From NCBI RefSeq assembly GCF_009915685.1, contig NZ_JAABLP010000003.1: 64,000 bases of DNA, one strand, 5' to 3'. The stretch is from Pannonibacter tanglangensis. GTDB taxonomy: Bacteria > Pseudomonadota > Alphaproteobacteria > Rhizobiales > Stappiaceae. The first letter of the stretch is position 1. Each line of letters begins with the position of its first letter. The notes under the pieces are model-generated. The model was not told where the DNA came from and searched no databases. It saw only the letters and a list, made by a program, of their open reading frames with translations. This document shows positions 34,706 through 45,270 of the stretch, piece by piece. The position numbers and the translations under genes were made by a program.

Positions 34706-35287
34706 TCATGCGGCAGGCGCGCTCCCGGCGAGACCGGCCTTGACCCGCGCCAGGATCAGTCCATGCAGCGCGATGATCAGGACCAGCGAAACAAGATGCT
34801 GGGTCAGGCTTGCGACCGGCCAGAGGCCGGCAAGACCGGCCGCTCCCAGCGGCAGGAACAGGACGATGGCCGTCCAGACACCCGGGTTGGGCTGGCGGAG
34901 GGCGATCATCTGGACGATGTGCAGCACCGCATTCACCAGCACCAGATAGACGGCGACCAGACCCCAGCCGGCGTCGACGAAACGCATCGCCAGGATGGCC
35001 AGCGCCGCCACCCACCAGACGCCGAAGATGTTGACGGCAAAGACGAAACCCGGGGTCAGCACCTCAAGGCCATGGCCGATGCGGGCATTGACGAACTGGC
35101 GGAACCGGTCGCGGTCATGCTCCTCGAACTGGTGCAGCATGTAGACCGGCAGCACGAGGTAGACGCAGAGCTCCGCCTGCGGCCAGCCGGCGGTCAGCGC
35201 CGGGGCGAGCAGCAGCAGCACGAAGCCGGCCATGAACCCGCCGTAGACCCAGTTGGCGCTGAGGCGCTCGAGTACACCCGTCATCAT
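34706..35287 (-). CDS. HXXEE-domain membrane protein
   Basis: 193 aa with five or six hydrophobic segments (for example FMAGFVLLLLAPAL, LCVYLVLPVYML, LVAVYLVLVNAVLHIVQMIAL). Right after the second lies HQFEEHDRDRF, the HXXEE signature of an uncharacterised membrane family. The histidine and glutamates suggest metal binding, but no function is known. Sits on the same strand between sucB and lpd, so it is probably transcribed with the 2-oxoglutarate dehydrogenase genes; a functional link is not established. Adjacent ATG codons at 35287 and 35284 are possible starts. Confidence 0.8.
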   Translation of the reverse strand: MMTGVLERLSANWVYGGFMAGFVLLLLAPALTAGWPQAELCVYLVLPVYMLHQFEEHDRDRFRQFVNARIGHGLEVLTPGFVFAVNIFGVWWVAALAILAMRFVDAGWGLVAVYLVLVNAVLHIVQMIALRQPNPGVWTAIVLFLPLGAAGLAGLWPVASLTQHLVSLVLIIALHGLILARVKAGLAGSAPAA

Positions 35288-35426
35288 GCCACCCGCTCCT
35301 CATGTCCGCCGTCGGCCGGATGGCCGCGCGGGCCAGCTTGACCAGCCGGCCCGCAAATGCAAGCGGCAATGGCAGCGATCGCGGGGAACGGCAGATGCCG
35401 TCGACGCGCTGCCAGCCGGACAGGAT

Positions 35427-35458
35427 CGGCGGCGGGACCGGATCGGGTCCCGCCGCCG
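35427..35458 (-). other. GC-rich hairpin just after sucB
   Basis: 13-bp stem CGGCGGCGGGACC (35427-35439) / GGTCCCGCCGCCG (35446-35458), 6-base loop, about 10 bp after the sucB stop. No U-tract follows on the - strand, so it is a processing/stability hairpin or weak terminator rather than a clear terminator. Confidence 0.6.
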
Positions 35459-35468
35459 GGGATCAGGA

Positions 35469-36713
35469 TCAGAGATCCAGCACCAGACGGCGCGGGTCTT
35501 CCAGGCTTTCCTTGACGCGGACGAGGAAGGTCACGGCTTCCTTGCCGTCGACGATGCGGTGATCGTAGGACAGGGCCAGATACATCATTGGACGGATGAC
35601 AACCTGACCGTTCACGGCCATCGGCCGGTCCTGGATCTTGTGCATGCCGAGGATGCCCGACTGCGGGGCATTCAGGATCGGCGAGGACATCAGCGAGCCG
35701 TAGACGCCGCCGTTCGAGATGGTGAAGGTGCCGCCCTGCATGTCGGCCACGCCGAGCTTGCCGTCCCGCGCCTTGCGGCCGAGGTTGGCGATTTCCTTCT
35801 CGATCTCGGCAATCGACATCTGGTCGGCATCACGGACGACCGGAACCACGAGGCCCTTGTCGGTGCCGACGGCCACGCCGATGTGGCAGAAGTTCTTGTA
35901 GACCACGTCGGTGCCGTCGATCTCGGCGTTGACGGCCGGGATTTCCTTCAGCGCGTGGCAGACGGCCTTGGTGAAGAAGCCCATGAAGCCGAGCTTCACG
36001 CCGTGCTTCTTCTCGAACACGTCCTTGTAGGCGGCGCGCAGGTCCATCACCGGGCCCATGTCCACTTCGTTGTAAGTGGTCAGCATGGCGGCGGTGTTCT
36101 GGGCGTCCTTCAGGCGGCGCGCGATGGTCTGGCGCAGCTTGGTCATGCGGACGCGCTCTTCGCGGGCCTCGTCCTCGGCCGGAACCGGCGCGCGGACGGA
36201 AACCGGAGCAGCGGCGGCAGCCGGAGCAGCGGTGACGCCGGCAGCCACGGCGGCCAGCACGTCACCCTTCAGCACCTGGCCACGCTTGCCGGAGCCTGCA
36301 ACCTGGTCAGCCGACAGGCCGGTCTCGGCCAGCAGCTTGCCGGCAGACGGGGCCGGCGGCATGGAGGTCGGAGCAGCCGGGGCGGGAGCCGCAACTGCGG
36401 GGGCCGGAGCGGCAGCAGCCGGGGCTGCAGCGGCGGGGGCCGGGGCGGCTGCCGGAGCAGACGCAGCCGCAGCGGCGCCGGCGGCGATCAGGCCGAGCAG
36501 GGCGCCAACGCCAACGGTGTCGCCTTCCTTCACGAGAATGCTTTCGAGGGTGCCGGAGGCCGGAGCCGGAACTTCGACGGTCACCTTGTCGGTTTCGAGC
36601 TCGACCAGCGCCTCGTCAGCCTTCACGGCATCGCCGGGCTTCTTGAACCACTGGGCAATCGTTGCCTCGGAGACGGATTCGCCCAGAGTGGGCACGCGGA
36701 TTTCGGTTGCCAT
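35469..36713 (-). CDS. sucB: 2-oxoglutarate dehydrogenase E2, dihydrolipoyl succinyltransferase
   Basis: 414 aa. One lipoyl domain with Lys43 in ELETDKVTVEV, an Ala/Pro-rich flexible linker (about 80-125), the peripheral-subunit binding domain (SAGKLLAETGLSADQVAGSGKRG), and a catalytic domain ending with the SYDHRIVDGKEAV motif (His, Asp). Core of the complex with sucA (78 bp upstream) and lpd. Confidence 0.97.
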   Translation of the reverse strand: MATEIRVPTLGESVSEATIAQWFKKPGDAVKADEALVELETDKVTVEVPAPASGTLESILVKEGDTVGVGALLGLIAAGAAAAASAPAAAPAPAAAAPAAAAPAPAVAAPAPAAPTSMPPAPSAGKLLAETGLSADQVAGSGKRGQVLKGDVLAAVAAGVTAAPAAAAAPVSVRAPVPAEDEAREERVRMTKLRQTIARRLKDAQNTAAMLTTYNEVDMGPVMDLRAAYKDVFEKKHGVKLGFMGFFTKAVCHALKEIPAVNAEIDGTDVVYKNFCHIGVAVGTDKGLVVPVVRDADQMSIAEIEKEIANLGRKARDGKLGVADMQGGTFTISNGGVYGSLMSSPILNAPQSGILGMHKIQDRPMAVNGQVVIRPMMYLALSYDHRIVDGKEAVTFLVRVKESLEDPRRLVLDL

Positions 36714-36761
36714 GGTCGCCTTCTCTAAAAAATTGCCTTGGCCATTTCCGGATCGGGGGTG

Positions 36762-36784
36762 GGGCCCGCCGCTGCGGCGGGCCC
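36762..36784 (-). other. GC-rich hairpin between sucA and sucB
   Basis: GGGCCCGCC (36762-36770) / GGCGGGCCC (36776-36784), 9-bp perfect stem located 8 bp after the sucA stop and lacking a U-tract. Confidence 0.6.
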
Positions 36785-36791
36785 GCCAGGA

Positions 36792-39779
36792 TCAGTTTGC
36801 GAACGCCTGGTCCAGGAACTCCTGGAGCTGGGCGAGGTGCTTGGACATCAGGCCCGTTGCGGTCGAGGCCGAGGCGGCGCGACCCACATAGCGCGGGCGG
36901 CGGCTCTTGGCGCCGATCTGCTCCAGCACCCACTCGATGTAGGGCTGGACGAAGGTCCAGCCGCCCATGTTCTGCGGCTCTTCCTGGCACCACACCATGT
37001 CGGCGTTGCGGAAGCGCGAGAGCTCCTGCACCAGGGCCTTCTTCGGGAAGGGATAGAGCTGCTCGACACGCAGCAGGTAGACGTCCTTGATGCCGCGCTT
37101 CTCGCGCTCCTCGTACAGGTCATAGTAGACCTTGCCCGAGCACATCACCACGCGGCGGATCTTGTCGTCCGGCACCAGCTTGATGGTGCTGTCGGCCAGA
37201 TACTCCGCGTCATCCCACAGCAGGCGGTGGAAGGTCGAATCCGCGCCCAGCTCCACCAGCTTCGAGGTGGCGCGCTTGTGGCGCAGCAGCGACTTCGGCG
37301 TCATCAGGATCAGCGGCTTGCGGATGTCACGCTTCAGCTGACGGCGCAGGATGTGGAAGTAGTTGGCCGGCGTCGTGCAGTTGGCGACCTGCATGTTGTC
37401 CTCGGCGCAGAGCTGGAGATAGCGCTCCAGACGAGCCGAGGAGTGCTCCGGGCCCTGACCTTCGTAGCCGTGCGGCAGAAGGCAGACGAGACCGGACATG
37501 CGCAGCCACTTGCGTTCACCGCTCGAGATGAACTGGTCGAACACCACCTGGGCGCCGTTGGCGAAGTCGCCGAACTGGGCTTCCCACATGGTGAGCGCGT
37601 TCGGTTCGGCCATCGAGTAGCCGTACTCGAAGCCCAGCACGGCCTCTTCCGAGAGCATCGAGTTGATGACCTCGTAGCGGGCCTGGTCCGGGGCCAGGTT
37701 GTTGAGCGGGATGTAGCGGTTCTCGTCTTCCTGGTCATAGAGGACGGTGTGCCGCTGCGAGAAGGTGCCGCGTTCGCAGTCCTGACCGGACAGGCGGACA
37801 GGGTGGCCTTCCGTGACCAGCGAGCCGAAGGCCAGGGCCTCGGCAGTCGCCCAGTCGATGCCCTCGCCGGTCTCGATCATGTTGGCGCGGTTCGACAGGA
37901 ACCGGCCGATCGTCTTGTGGACGTTGAAGCCCGCCGGGACCTCGGTCAGCTTCTTGCCGATCTCCTTGAGCCGCTCGACCGGAACACCGGTGGCGCCGCG
38001 GCGCGGATCTTCCTGGTCATCGGCCGCCTTCAGGCCCGACCACTTGCCGTCCAGCCAGTCGGCCTTGTTCGGCTTGTAGGTCTGGCCGGCCTCGAACTCG
38101 GCTTCCAGCTTGGCGCGCCAGGCCGTCTTCATCGCCTCGATTTCCTCGGCGGTGACGACGCCTTCCGCCATCAGACGCTCGCCGTAAATCTGCAGCGTGG
38201 TCGGATGGTTGCGGATCTTGCGGTACATGATCGGCTGGGTGAAGCCCGGCTCGTCGCCTTCGTTGTGACCGAAGCGGCGGTAGCAGATCATGTCGATGAC
38301 GACCGGACGCCCGAAGATCTGGCGGAACTCGGTGCCGATCTTGGCCGCGAAGACCACGGCTTCCGGGTCATCCGCGTTGACGTGGAAGATCGGAGCCTCG
38401 ATCACCTTGGCCATGTCGGACGGATACGGCGAGGAGCGCGAGAAGCGCGGGTTCGTCGTGAAGCCGATCTGGTTGTTGATGATGACGTGGATGGAGCCGC
38501 CGGTGCGGTGGCCGCGCAGGGCCGACAGGCCGAAGCACTCCGCCACGACGCCCTGGCCGGCAAAGGCCGCGTCACCATGGATGAGCAGCGGCAGCACCTT
38601 GGAGCGGTCGGTCTGGCGGGCGTCCATCAGCCAGCGACCGTCAACGGCCGAGAGCTGGTCCTGCTTGGCGCGGGCCTTGCCGAGCACCACGGGATCGACG
38701 ATTTCCAGATGCGACGGGTTGGCCGTCAGCGACAGGTGCACCTCGTTGCCGTCGAAGGAGCGGTCCGACGAGGCACCGAGGTGGTACTTCACGTCGCCCG
38801 AGCCTTCCACGTCGTCCGGGGCGTAGGAGCCGCCCTTGAACTCGTGGAACACCGCGCGGTGCGGCTTGCCCATCACCTGGGTCAGCACGTTCAGGCGGCC
38901 GCGGTGGGCCATGCCGAGGACGATGTCCTTCAGGCCCATGTTGCCGCCGCGCTTGATGATCTGCTCCAGCGCCGGGATCAGTGCCTCACCGCCGTCGAGA
39001 CCGAACCGCTTGGTGCCGGTGTACTTGACGTCGATGAACTTCTCGAAGCCTTCGGCCTCGACGAGCTTGTTGAGGATCGCGCGCTTGCCCTGCGGGGTGA
39101 ACTCGACGTGCTTGTCGGGCCCCTCGATGCGCTCCTGCAGCCATGCCTTGGCGGCCGGGTCGGAGATGTGCATGAACTCGACGCCGAGGGTCGAGCAGTA
39201 GGTGCGCTTCAGGATCTCCAGCATCTGGCGCAGGGTGGCGTATTCCAGCCCGAGCACGTGGTCGATGAAGATCGGACGGTCCCAGTCGGCATCCGTGAAG
39301 CCGTAGGACGACGGGTGCAGCTCCTCGTGGTCGCCCGGGGGCGAGAGGCGCAGCGGGTCGAGATCGGCGTGCAGATGGCCGCGCATGCGGTAGGCGCGGA
39401 TCATCATCAGCGCGCGCACGCTGTCGCGGGTCGCCTGATGCACGTCGGAGGCAGAGACGGCACTGCCCTTGGCATCGGCCTTCTGCTTCAGCTTGTCCCC
39501 GACTGCCTTCTCGATCTGGCCCCAGTTGCCGTCGAGGGCGTTGATCAGGTCGCCCTTGGCGTCCAGCGGCCAGTCGGCGCGCGCCCAGGGAGCGCCGCGC
39601 GCTTCCTTCAGCACGTCGGCCTTGTCATCCTGCAGTCCGCCGAAGAAGTCCTGCCATTCGGGATCAACCGAGGCGGGGTTCTCCTGGTACTGGGCGTAGA
39701 GTTCTTCGATGTAGGCTGCGTTGGCGCCGTAAAGGAACGACGTCAGCGCGAAGACATTGTTCGCGTCCTGCCGTGCCAT
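36792..39779 (-). CDS. sucA: 2-oxoglutarate dehydrogenase E1
   Basis: 995 aa thiamine-diphosphate enzyme that decarboxylates 2-oxoglutarate. N-terminal YIEELYAQYQENPASVDPEWQDFF, AMAHRGRLNVL, GDAAFAGQGVVAECF and HVIINNQIGFTT (ThDP/Mg site), CYRRFGHNEGDEP. The C-terminal half is transketolase-like and ends with LGRAASASTATG-type residues. Length and ends are typical. Separated from sucD by a 191-bp gap with a hairpin, so it may have its own promoter. Confidence 0.98.
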   Translation of the reverse strand: MARQDANNVFALTSFLYGANAAYIEELYAQYQENPASVDPEWQDFFGGLQDDKADVLKEARGAPWARADWPLDAKGDLINALDGNWGQIEKAVGDKLKQKADAKGSAVSASDVHQATRDSVRALMMIRAYRMRGHLHADLDPLRLSPPGDHEELHPSSYGFTDADWDRPIFIDHVLGLEYATLRQMLEILKRTYCSTLGVEFMHISDPAAKAWLQERIEGPDKHVEFTPQGKRAILNKLVEAEGFEKFIDVKYTGTKRFGLDGGEALIPALEQIIKRGGNMGLKDIVLGMAHRGRLNVLTQVMGKPHRAVFHEFKGGSYAPDDVEGSGDVKYHLGASSDRSFDGNEVHLSLTANPSHLEIVDPVVLGKARAKQDQLSAVDGRWLMDARQTDRSKVLPLLIHGDAAFAGQGVVAECFGLSALRGHRTGGSIHVIINNQIGFTTNPRFSRSSPYPSDMAKVIEAPIFHVNADDPEAVVFAAKIGTEFRQIFGRPVVIDMICYRRFGHNEGDEPGFTQPIMYRKIRNHPTTLQIYGERLMAEGVVTAEEIEAMKTAWRAKLEAEFEAGQTYKPNKADWLDGKWSGLKAADDQEDPRRGATGVPVERLKEIGKKLTEVPAGFNVHKTIGRFLSNRANMIETGEGIDWATAEALAFGSLVTEGHPVRLSGQDCERGTFSQRHTVLYDQEDENRYIPLNNLAPDQARYEVINSMLSEEAVLGFEYGYSMAEPNALTMWEAQFGDFANGAQVVFDQFISSGERKWLRMSGLVCLLPHGYEGQGPEHSSARLERYLQLCAEDNMQVANCTTPANYFHILRRQLKRDIRKPLILMTPKSLLRHKRATSKLVELGADSTFHRLLWDDAEYLADSTIKLVPDDKIRRVVMCSGKVYYDLYEEREKRGIKDVYLLRVEQLYPFPKKALVQELSRFRNADMVWCQEEPQNMGGWTFVQPYIEWVLEQIGAKSRRPRYVGRAASASTATGLMSKHLAQLQEFLDQAFAN

Positions 39780-39882
39780 GCTCGTTCAGCGGAGGGTCAC
39801 TCCGCCCTTTTTTCTCAGGCACAGCCAGAGGCCGGCCTGTGTTGCACGTTCGGGCCCGCGCCACAGGACACGGACCCCGCTC

Positions 39883-39915
39883 AAAACCGGCGGACACCGG
39901 CGTGCCGATGTCCGC
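39883..39915 (-). terminator. Hairpin after sucD, possible terminator
   Basis: GCGGACA (39890-39896) / TGTCCGC (39909-39915), extended by CGG/CCG across one mismatch. On the - strand it is followed by CGGTTTTGAG, a weak U-run. May separate sucCD from sucAB transcripts. Confidence 0.45.
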
Positions 39916-39970
39916 TTTCCTTCGGTATGCCTTACGAACCGTAAACAAATTGCCCGGTTCGCCGAGGCAT

Positions 39971-40873
39971 TCAGCCCTTCAGGACCTGGACGAGGGTCTC
40001 GCCCAGCTGGGCCGGCGACGGGGAGACGCGGATGCCGGCCGATTCCATGGCGGCGATCTTGTCTTCCGCACCGCCCTTGCCGCCGGAGATCACGGCACCT
40101 GCGTGACCCATCGTGCGGCCCTTCGGGGCGGTCCGGCCCGCGATGAAGCCGGCCATCGGCTTCTTGCGGCCCTTCTTGGCCTCGTCCTTGAGGAACTGTG
40201 CCGCGTCCTCTTCGGCCGAGCCACCGATCTCGCCAATCATGATGATCGACTGGGTGGCCTCGTCGGCGAGGAACATCTCCAGCACGTCGATGAATTCCGT
40301 CCCCTTGACCGGGTCACCGCCGATGCCGACAGCCGTCGTCTGGCCGAGGCCGGCGTTGGAGGTCTGGAACACGGCCTCATAGGTAAGCGTGCCGGAGCGC
40401 GACACAATACCGACCGAACCCTTCTTGAAGATGGAGCCCGGCATGATGCCGATCTTGCACTGTTCCGGGGTCAGGATGCCGGGGCAGTTCGGGCCGAGCA
40501 GGCGCGACTTGGACTTCTCCAGGCGGGCCTTGACCTTCACCATGTCAGCCACCGGAATGCCTTCCGTGATGCAGACGATGAAGGGGATCTCGGCGTCGAT
40601 GGCCTCGATGATCGCAGCCGCGGCACCGGCCGGCGGCACGTAGATCACGGACGCATCCGCACCGGTCGCATCCTTGGCGGCAGCGACGGACGCGTAGATC
40701 GGCAGGCTTTCGCCCTTCGAGCCGGTCCACTTCTCGCCGCCCTTGGCCGGATGCACGCCGGCCACCATCTGGGTGCCGTAATAGGCCAGTGCCTGTTCCG
40801 TGTGGAACGTGCCGGTCTTGCCGGTCAGGCCCTGGACGATGACCTTGGTATCTTTGTTGACGAGGATCGACAT
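39971..40873 (-). CDS. sucD: Succinyl-CoA synthetase alpha subunit
   Basis: 300 aa. CoA-binding Rossmann domain (VIVQGLTGKTGTFHTEQAL), and the phosphohistidine region with GHAGAVISGGKG. Forms the ADP-linked synthetase with SucC. Its start ATG overlaps the stop of the unknown gene upstream (TAATG). Confidence 0.98.
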   Translation of the reverse strand: MSILVNKDTKVIVQGLTGKTGTFHTEQALAYYGTQMVAGVHPAKGGEKWTGSKGESLPIYASVAAAKDATGADASVIYVPPAGAAAAIIEAIDAEIPFIVCITEGIPVADMVKVKARLEKSKSRLLGPNCPGILTPEQCKIGIMPGSIFKKGSVGIVSRSGTLTYEAVFQTSNAGLGQTTAVGIGGDPVKGTEFIDVLEMFLADEATQSIIMIGEIGGSAEEDAAQFLKDEAKKGRKKPMAGFIAGRTAPKGRTMGHAGAVISGGKGGAEDKIAAMESAGIRVSPSPAQLGETLVQVLKG

Positions 40874-41252
40874 TATTCTGCTTCCTCTTCCTCAAATTCG
40901 AGGGCGTCAAACTCCTCGAAAACGTCATTCGTGAAACGGTAGCCCTTGCCGGTCGCCTGCTTGTGCGGCATGTGCGCATCAAGGTTGCGGGACCAGTTGG
41001 TGCTGAACCAGTCGAAGTGGCCGTCGGACTTGGCGATGCCCAGTTCACCCTGCCAGACGTAGGTCCTGGCATCCTTCGCCTTGATCGCCAGATACTCGGA
41101 CGCATCCTCACGGTCGGTGAAATGCGCCCAGCTGCTGGCGACGCCGTCTTCCGGAGTGGGGGTGTCGTCCCAGCACACGAAATAGCAAAGGTTGATGTCG
41201 GTCTCGTTCGGGCCGAAGGCCTGTCGGTTCACGACCTTGCGTGCGGCCGCCA

Positions 41253-41253
<1 letters not shown>
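40873..41253 (-). CDS. Unknown protein encoded between sucC and sucD
   Basis: 126 aa, soluble, no signal peptide or membrane segment. Rich in aromatic residues (CYFVCWDD, SSWAHFTD, FDWFSTNW), three Trp-containing stretches, and ends in an acidic tail (FEEFDALEFEEEEAE). I do not recognise the family. ATG at 41253 overlaps the sucC stop (TGATG) and the stop overlaps the sucD start (TAATG), so it is translated in step with both subunits of succinyl-CoA synthetase. A role in assembly or control of the enzyme is a reasonable inference from position only. Confidence 0.85.
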
Positions 41254-42452
<1,199 letters not shown>

Positions 42453-42475
42453 GGTGTCCCCCGTGGTTCGGAGAA

Positions 42476-42499
42476 CCGCCGCCGGCAGACCGGCGGCGG
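42476..42499 (-). other. GC-rich hairpin between mdh and sucC
   Basis: Perfect 10-bp stem CCGCCGCCGG (42476-42485) / CCGGCGGCGG (42490-42499) with loop CAGA, 24 bp upstream of the sucC start. No U-tract. Confidence 0.6.
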
Positions 42500-42531
42500 C
42501 ATGTATCCCTGGCTTTGACTTCCGCCGTGGC

Positions 42532-43494
42532 TCAGGCGAGCGACGGCTGGATCTTCTTGCAGGCCTCGATCAGGCCGTCGACCGAAGCCACCGACTTGTC
42601 GAACATGGCCTTCTCGTCGGCGTTCATGTCGATCTCGATGACGCGCTCGACGCCACCGGCACCGATGATGACCGGCACGCCGACATAGGTGTTCTTGAGG
42701 CCGTACTGGCCGTTCAGCGCCGCCGCGCAGGGCAGCACGCGCTTCTTGTCCTTGAGGTAGCTCTCGGCCATCGCGATGGCGGAGGAGGCCGGGGCGTAGA
42801 AGGCCGAGCCGGTCTTCAGCAGGCCGACGATCTCGGCGCCGCCGTCACGGGTGCGCTGGACGATCTGCTCCAGGCGCTCGGCGGTGCACCAGCCCATCTT
42901 GACGAGGTCCGGCAGCGGAATGCCGGCGACGGTGGAGTAGCGGGTCAGCGGCACCATGGTGTCGCCGTGGCCACCGAGCACGAAGGCGGTGACGTCCTCG
43001 ACCGAGACGTTGAACTCGTCGGCCAGGAAGTAGCGGAAGCGGGCGCTGTCCAGCACGCCGGCCATGCCGACGACCTTGTGCGACGGCAGGCCGGAGAACT
43101 TCTGCAGCGCCCAGACCATCGCATCGAGCGGGTTGGTGATGCAGATGACAAAGGCGTTCGGGGCGTGCTTGGCGATGCCGGCACCCACCTGCTCCATGAC
43201 CTTCAGGTTGATCTCGAGCAGGTCGTCGCGGCTCATGCCAGGCTTGCGCGGCACGCCGGCGGTAACGATGACGACGTCGGCGCCCTCGATCGCTTCATAG
43301 GTGTTGGTGCCGGCGAGCTTGGCGTCGAAACCGTCGACCGGGGAGGACTCGGCAATGTCGAGCGCCTTGCCCTGCGGCATGCCCTCGGCGATGTCGAAGA
43401 GGACGATGTCCCCCAGCTCCTTGAGACCTGCCAGGTGGGCGAGCGTGCCGCCGATTTGACCCGAACCGATCAAAGCAATTTTGTTGCGCGCCAT
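42532..43494 (-). CDS. mdh: Malate dehydrogenase
   Basis: 320 aa lactate-dehydrogenase-like MDH. NAD site GSGQIGGTLAHL, substrate loop GVPRKPGMSRDDLLEIN, and catalytic HGDTMVPL. ATG at 43494 (MARNKIALIG) is the conserved start; 40 further codons are open upstream but unlike the family. First gene of the mdh-sucC-orf-sucD-sucA-sucB-HXXEE-lpd cluster. Confidence 0.97.
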   Translation of the reverse strand: MARNKIALIGSGQIGGTLAHLAGLKELGDIVLFDIAEGMPQGKALDIAESSPVDGFDAKLAGTNTYEAIEGADVVIVTAGVPRKPGMSRDDLLEINLKVMEQVGAGIAKHAPNAFVICITNPLDAMVWALQKFSGLPSHKVVGMAGVLDSARFRYFLADEFNVSVEDVTAFVLGGHGDTMVPLTRYSTVAGIPLPDLVKMGWCTAERLEQIVQRTRDGGAEIVGLLKTGSAFYAPASSAIAMAESYLKDKKRVLPCAAALNGQYGLKNTYVGVPVIIGAGGVERVIEIDMNADEKAMFDKSVASVDGLIEACKKIQPSLA

Positions 43495-43653
43495 GTCCGA
43501 AAGCTTCCCTTTACGTAAGATGGAACCTTGCGCCATCCGCCGATGACTGGCGATGGCACTACTCCCTTTGATCCGCTCACGCAAGCCAATCAAAAGAATA
43601 TAACCCTGGGACACCCCAGAATCTCATGATCCTTGCGCGCTCACGTGCATGAC

Positions 43654-44829
43654 CTAATGGGAATGCATATCAGCGCGTGCAGAACTTCTGTTCTCGCCCG
43701 CCAGATAAGCTTCTGATCGCATCTCGATCAGACGGGAAATCGTGCGGTCAAATTCAAACATCTCGGTGCCCGACGCCGCCCGGTAGAGCCCGTCCGGTTC
43801 GGTCTCGGCCGAGATCACGGTCTTGACGCCATTGTCGTAGAACGCGTCGATCAGGTTGATGAACCGCTTGGCCTCGTTGCGGCGGGACAGGTCCATCGCC
43901 GGCACGTTCTCGATGAAAACCGTGCCATAGGCCTGGGCGATCCGCAGATAGTCGGCAGCCCCCAGCGGCCGCGCGCACAGATCGGCAAAGCTGAAACGGG
44001 CGACGCCGCTTGCCACGCGCGGCACCTCGATGCGGCGTCCCTTCATGTCCAGGTGTTCGGCGTGCTCCGGCATGCCGTGGGTGAGGCCCCGCCACAGGTC
44101 GTCGAAGGCGCGGCTCGTCTCGGGACCGAGCGGGCTCATGTAGACCTCCGCACCCCCCAGCTTCTCGAGCCGGTAGTCGGTGGGCGAGTCCAGCTTGAGC
44201 ACCTCGACATGGCGGCCAAGCAGGGCGATGAAGGGCAGGAACAGCTGCCGGTTCAGCCCGTCCTTGTAGAGGTTCTCGGGTGCAACATTGGAAGTTGCAA
44301 CCACGATGACGCCGCGGGCGAAAAGCTGGGTGAACAGCCGCCCGAGGATCATCGCGTCAGCGATGTCGGTGACGGTGAACTCGTCGAAACACAGCAGGCG
44401 GGTCTCGAGCGCGATCTGGTCGGCGACCGGCGGGATCGGGTCATCGCCCTTCACCTCGCCATTCTTCAGCGCCTGACGCCAGGCGTGGATGCGCTCGTGC
44501 GTCTCGGCCATGAATTCATGGAAATGCACCCGGCGCTTGCGGCGGATGACGGTGACCTCCATGAAGAGGTCCATCAGCATCGTCTTGCCGCGACCGACGC
44601 CGCCCCACAGATAGAGACCGCGGACGGCGGCCCACATCTCGTTCTTCTTGCGGGCGAAGAGCCATCCGAGCGCGCTCTTCTTCGAGGCCAAGCGCACTTC
44701 CGCCAGATGTTCGTTGAGGGCGTCGAGCTTGCGGACGGCGGCGAGCTGCGCCGAATCCTCGGTGATCGCACCGCTCTCGACCAGGGCGGCGTAACGAATG
44801 GCCAGCGCGCGGCTGACCGGCAGTTCCAT
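43654..44829 (-). CDS. zapE: ZapE (AFG1-like) ATPase
   Basis: 391 aa from ATG 44829. Walker A GGVGRGKT, Walker B LLCFDEF, sensor motif VIVVATSN. ZapE is an AFG1-family ATPase that associates with the FtsZ ring in E. coli; the mitochondrial homologue acts on inner-membrane proteins. A TTG near 44847 with GGAGAG upstream would add six residues (MKPTTK) and is a serious alternative start. Upstream of mdh on the same strand. Confidence 0.93.
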   Translation of the reverse strand: MELPVSRALAIRYAALVESGAITEDSAQLAAVRKLDALNEHLAEVRLASKKSALGWLFARKKNEMWAAVRGLYLWGGVGRGKTMLMDLFMEVTVIRRKRRVHFHEFMAETHERIHAWRQALKNGEVKGDDPIPPVADQIALETRLLCFDEFTVTDIADAMILGRLFTQLFARGVIVVATSNVAPENLYKDGLNRQLFLPFIALLGRHVEVLKLDSPTDYRLEKLGGAEVYMSPLGPETSRAFDDLWRGLTHGMPEHAEHLDMKGRRIEVPRVASGVARFSFADLCARPLGAADYLRIAQAYGTVFIENVPAMDLSRRNEAKRFINLIDAFYDNGVKTVISAETEPDGLYRAASGTEMFEFDRTISRLIEMRSEAYLAGENRSSARADMHSH

Positions 44830-45270
44830 CTTCGTCGTCGGCTTCAACGTCGGCTCTCCGCCTGCACCGGACGGTCCGGAAGAAGGCTTCCGGACGGGTC
44901 CGGCGCGCGCTTGCGCGCTGGCACCCCTTTGGTTTCCGGTGCTGCGATACGGAGATTGATCCCCTGACGCAAGTCCCTTGTCCAACCGGGCCCCGCGTTT
45001 TAGCACGCGGGTGCGACCGGAGCGTAAACAGGCAACGCTGCGTGGATCAGCCATTCGGACAGGTCATCGGAGCCCGAGGGGCATGGCTGTCGCCCCCAGA
45101 CCGTCTCCCGGCCGCCCCCCCAAGTCCGTCCCCCGAGGCCGTTCCCCAAGGCCGTCCCACACGCCGCTGGCCAGAGCCTCCCCCCGGGGGAACCCACAAG
45201 GCCACCCACCAGGCAGCCACAAGGGCCGATCCCAGGTACGGGCTACGGGGAGCGGACTACGGAGTGCGGA
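44830..45270. other. Gap upstream of zapE
   Basis: 441 bp. About 225 bp next to zapE are open in its frame but low-complexity and unlike the family. The rest is C-rich simple sequence including the 13-bp tandem array at 45121-45159. No gene or clear promoter seen. Confidence 0.4.
45121..45159. repeat. 13-bp tandem repeat, three units
   Basis: CAAGTCCGTCCCC, CGAGGCCGTTCCC and CAAGGCCGTCCCA follow each other without spacing in the gap before zapE. Confidence 0.7.

Noticed and set aside
36738..39944. A 1068-codon + strand frame opposite sucA.
   Set aside because: Antisense to a certain gene; typical high-GC artefact.
43600..43660. TATATT on the - strand upstream of mdh as a -10 box.
   Set aside because: No acceptable -35 at 16-18 bp; kept only as an unproven possibility.
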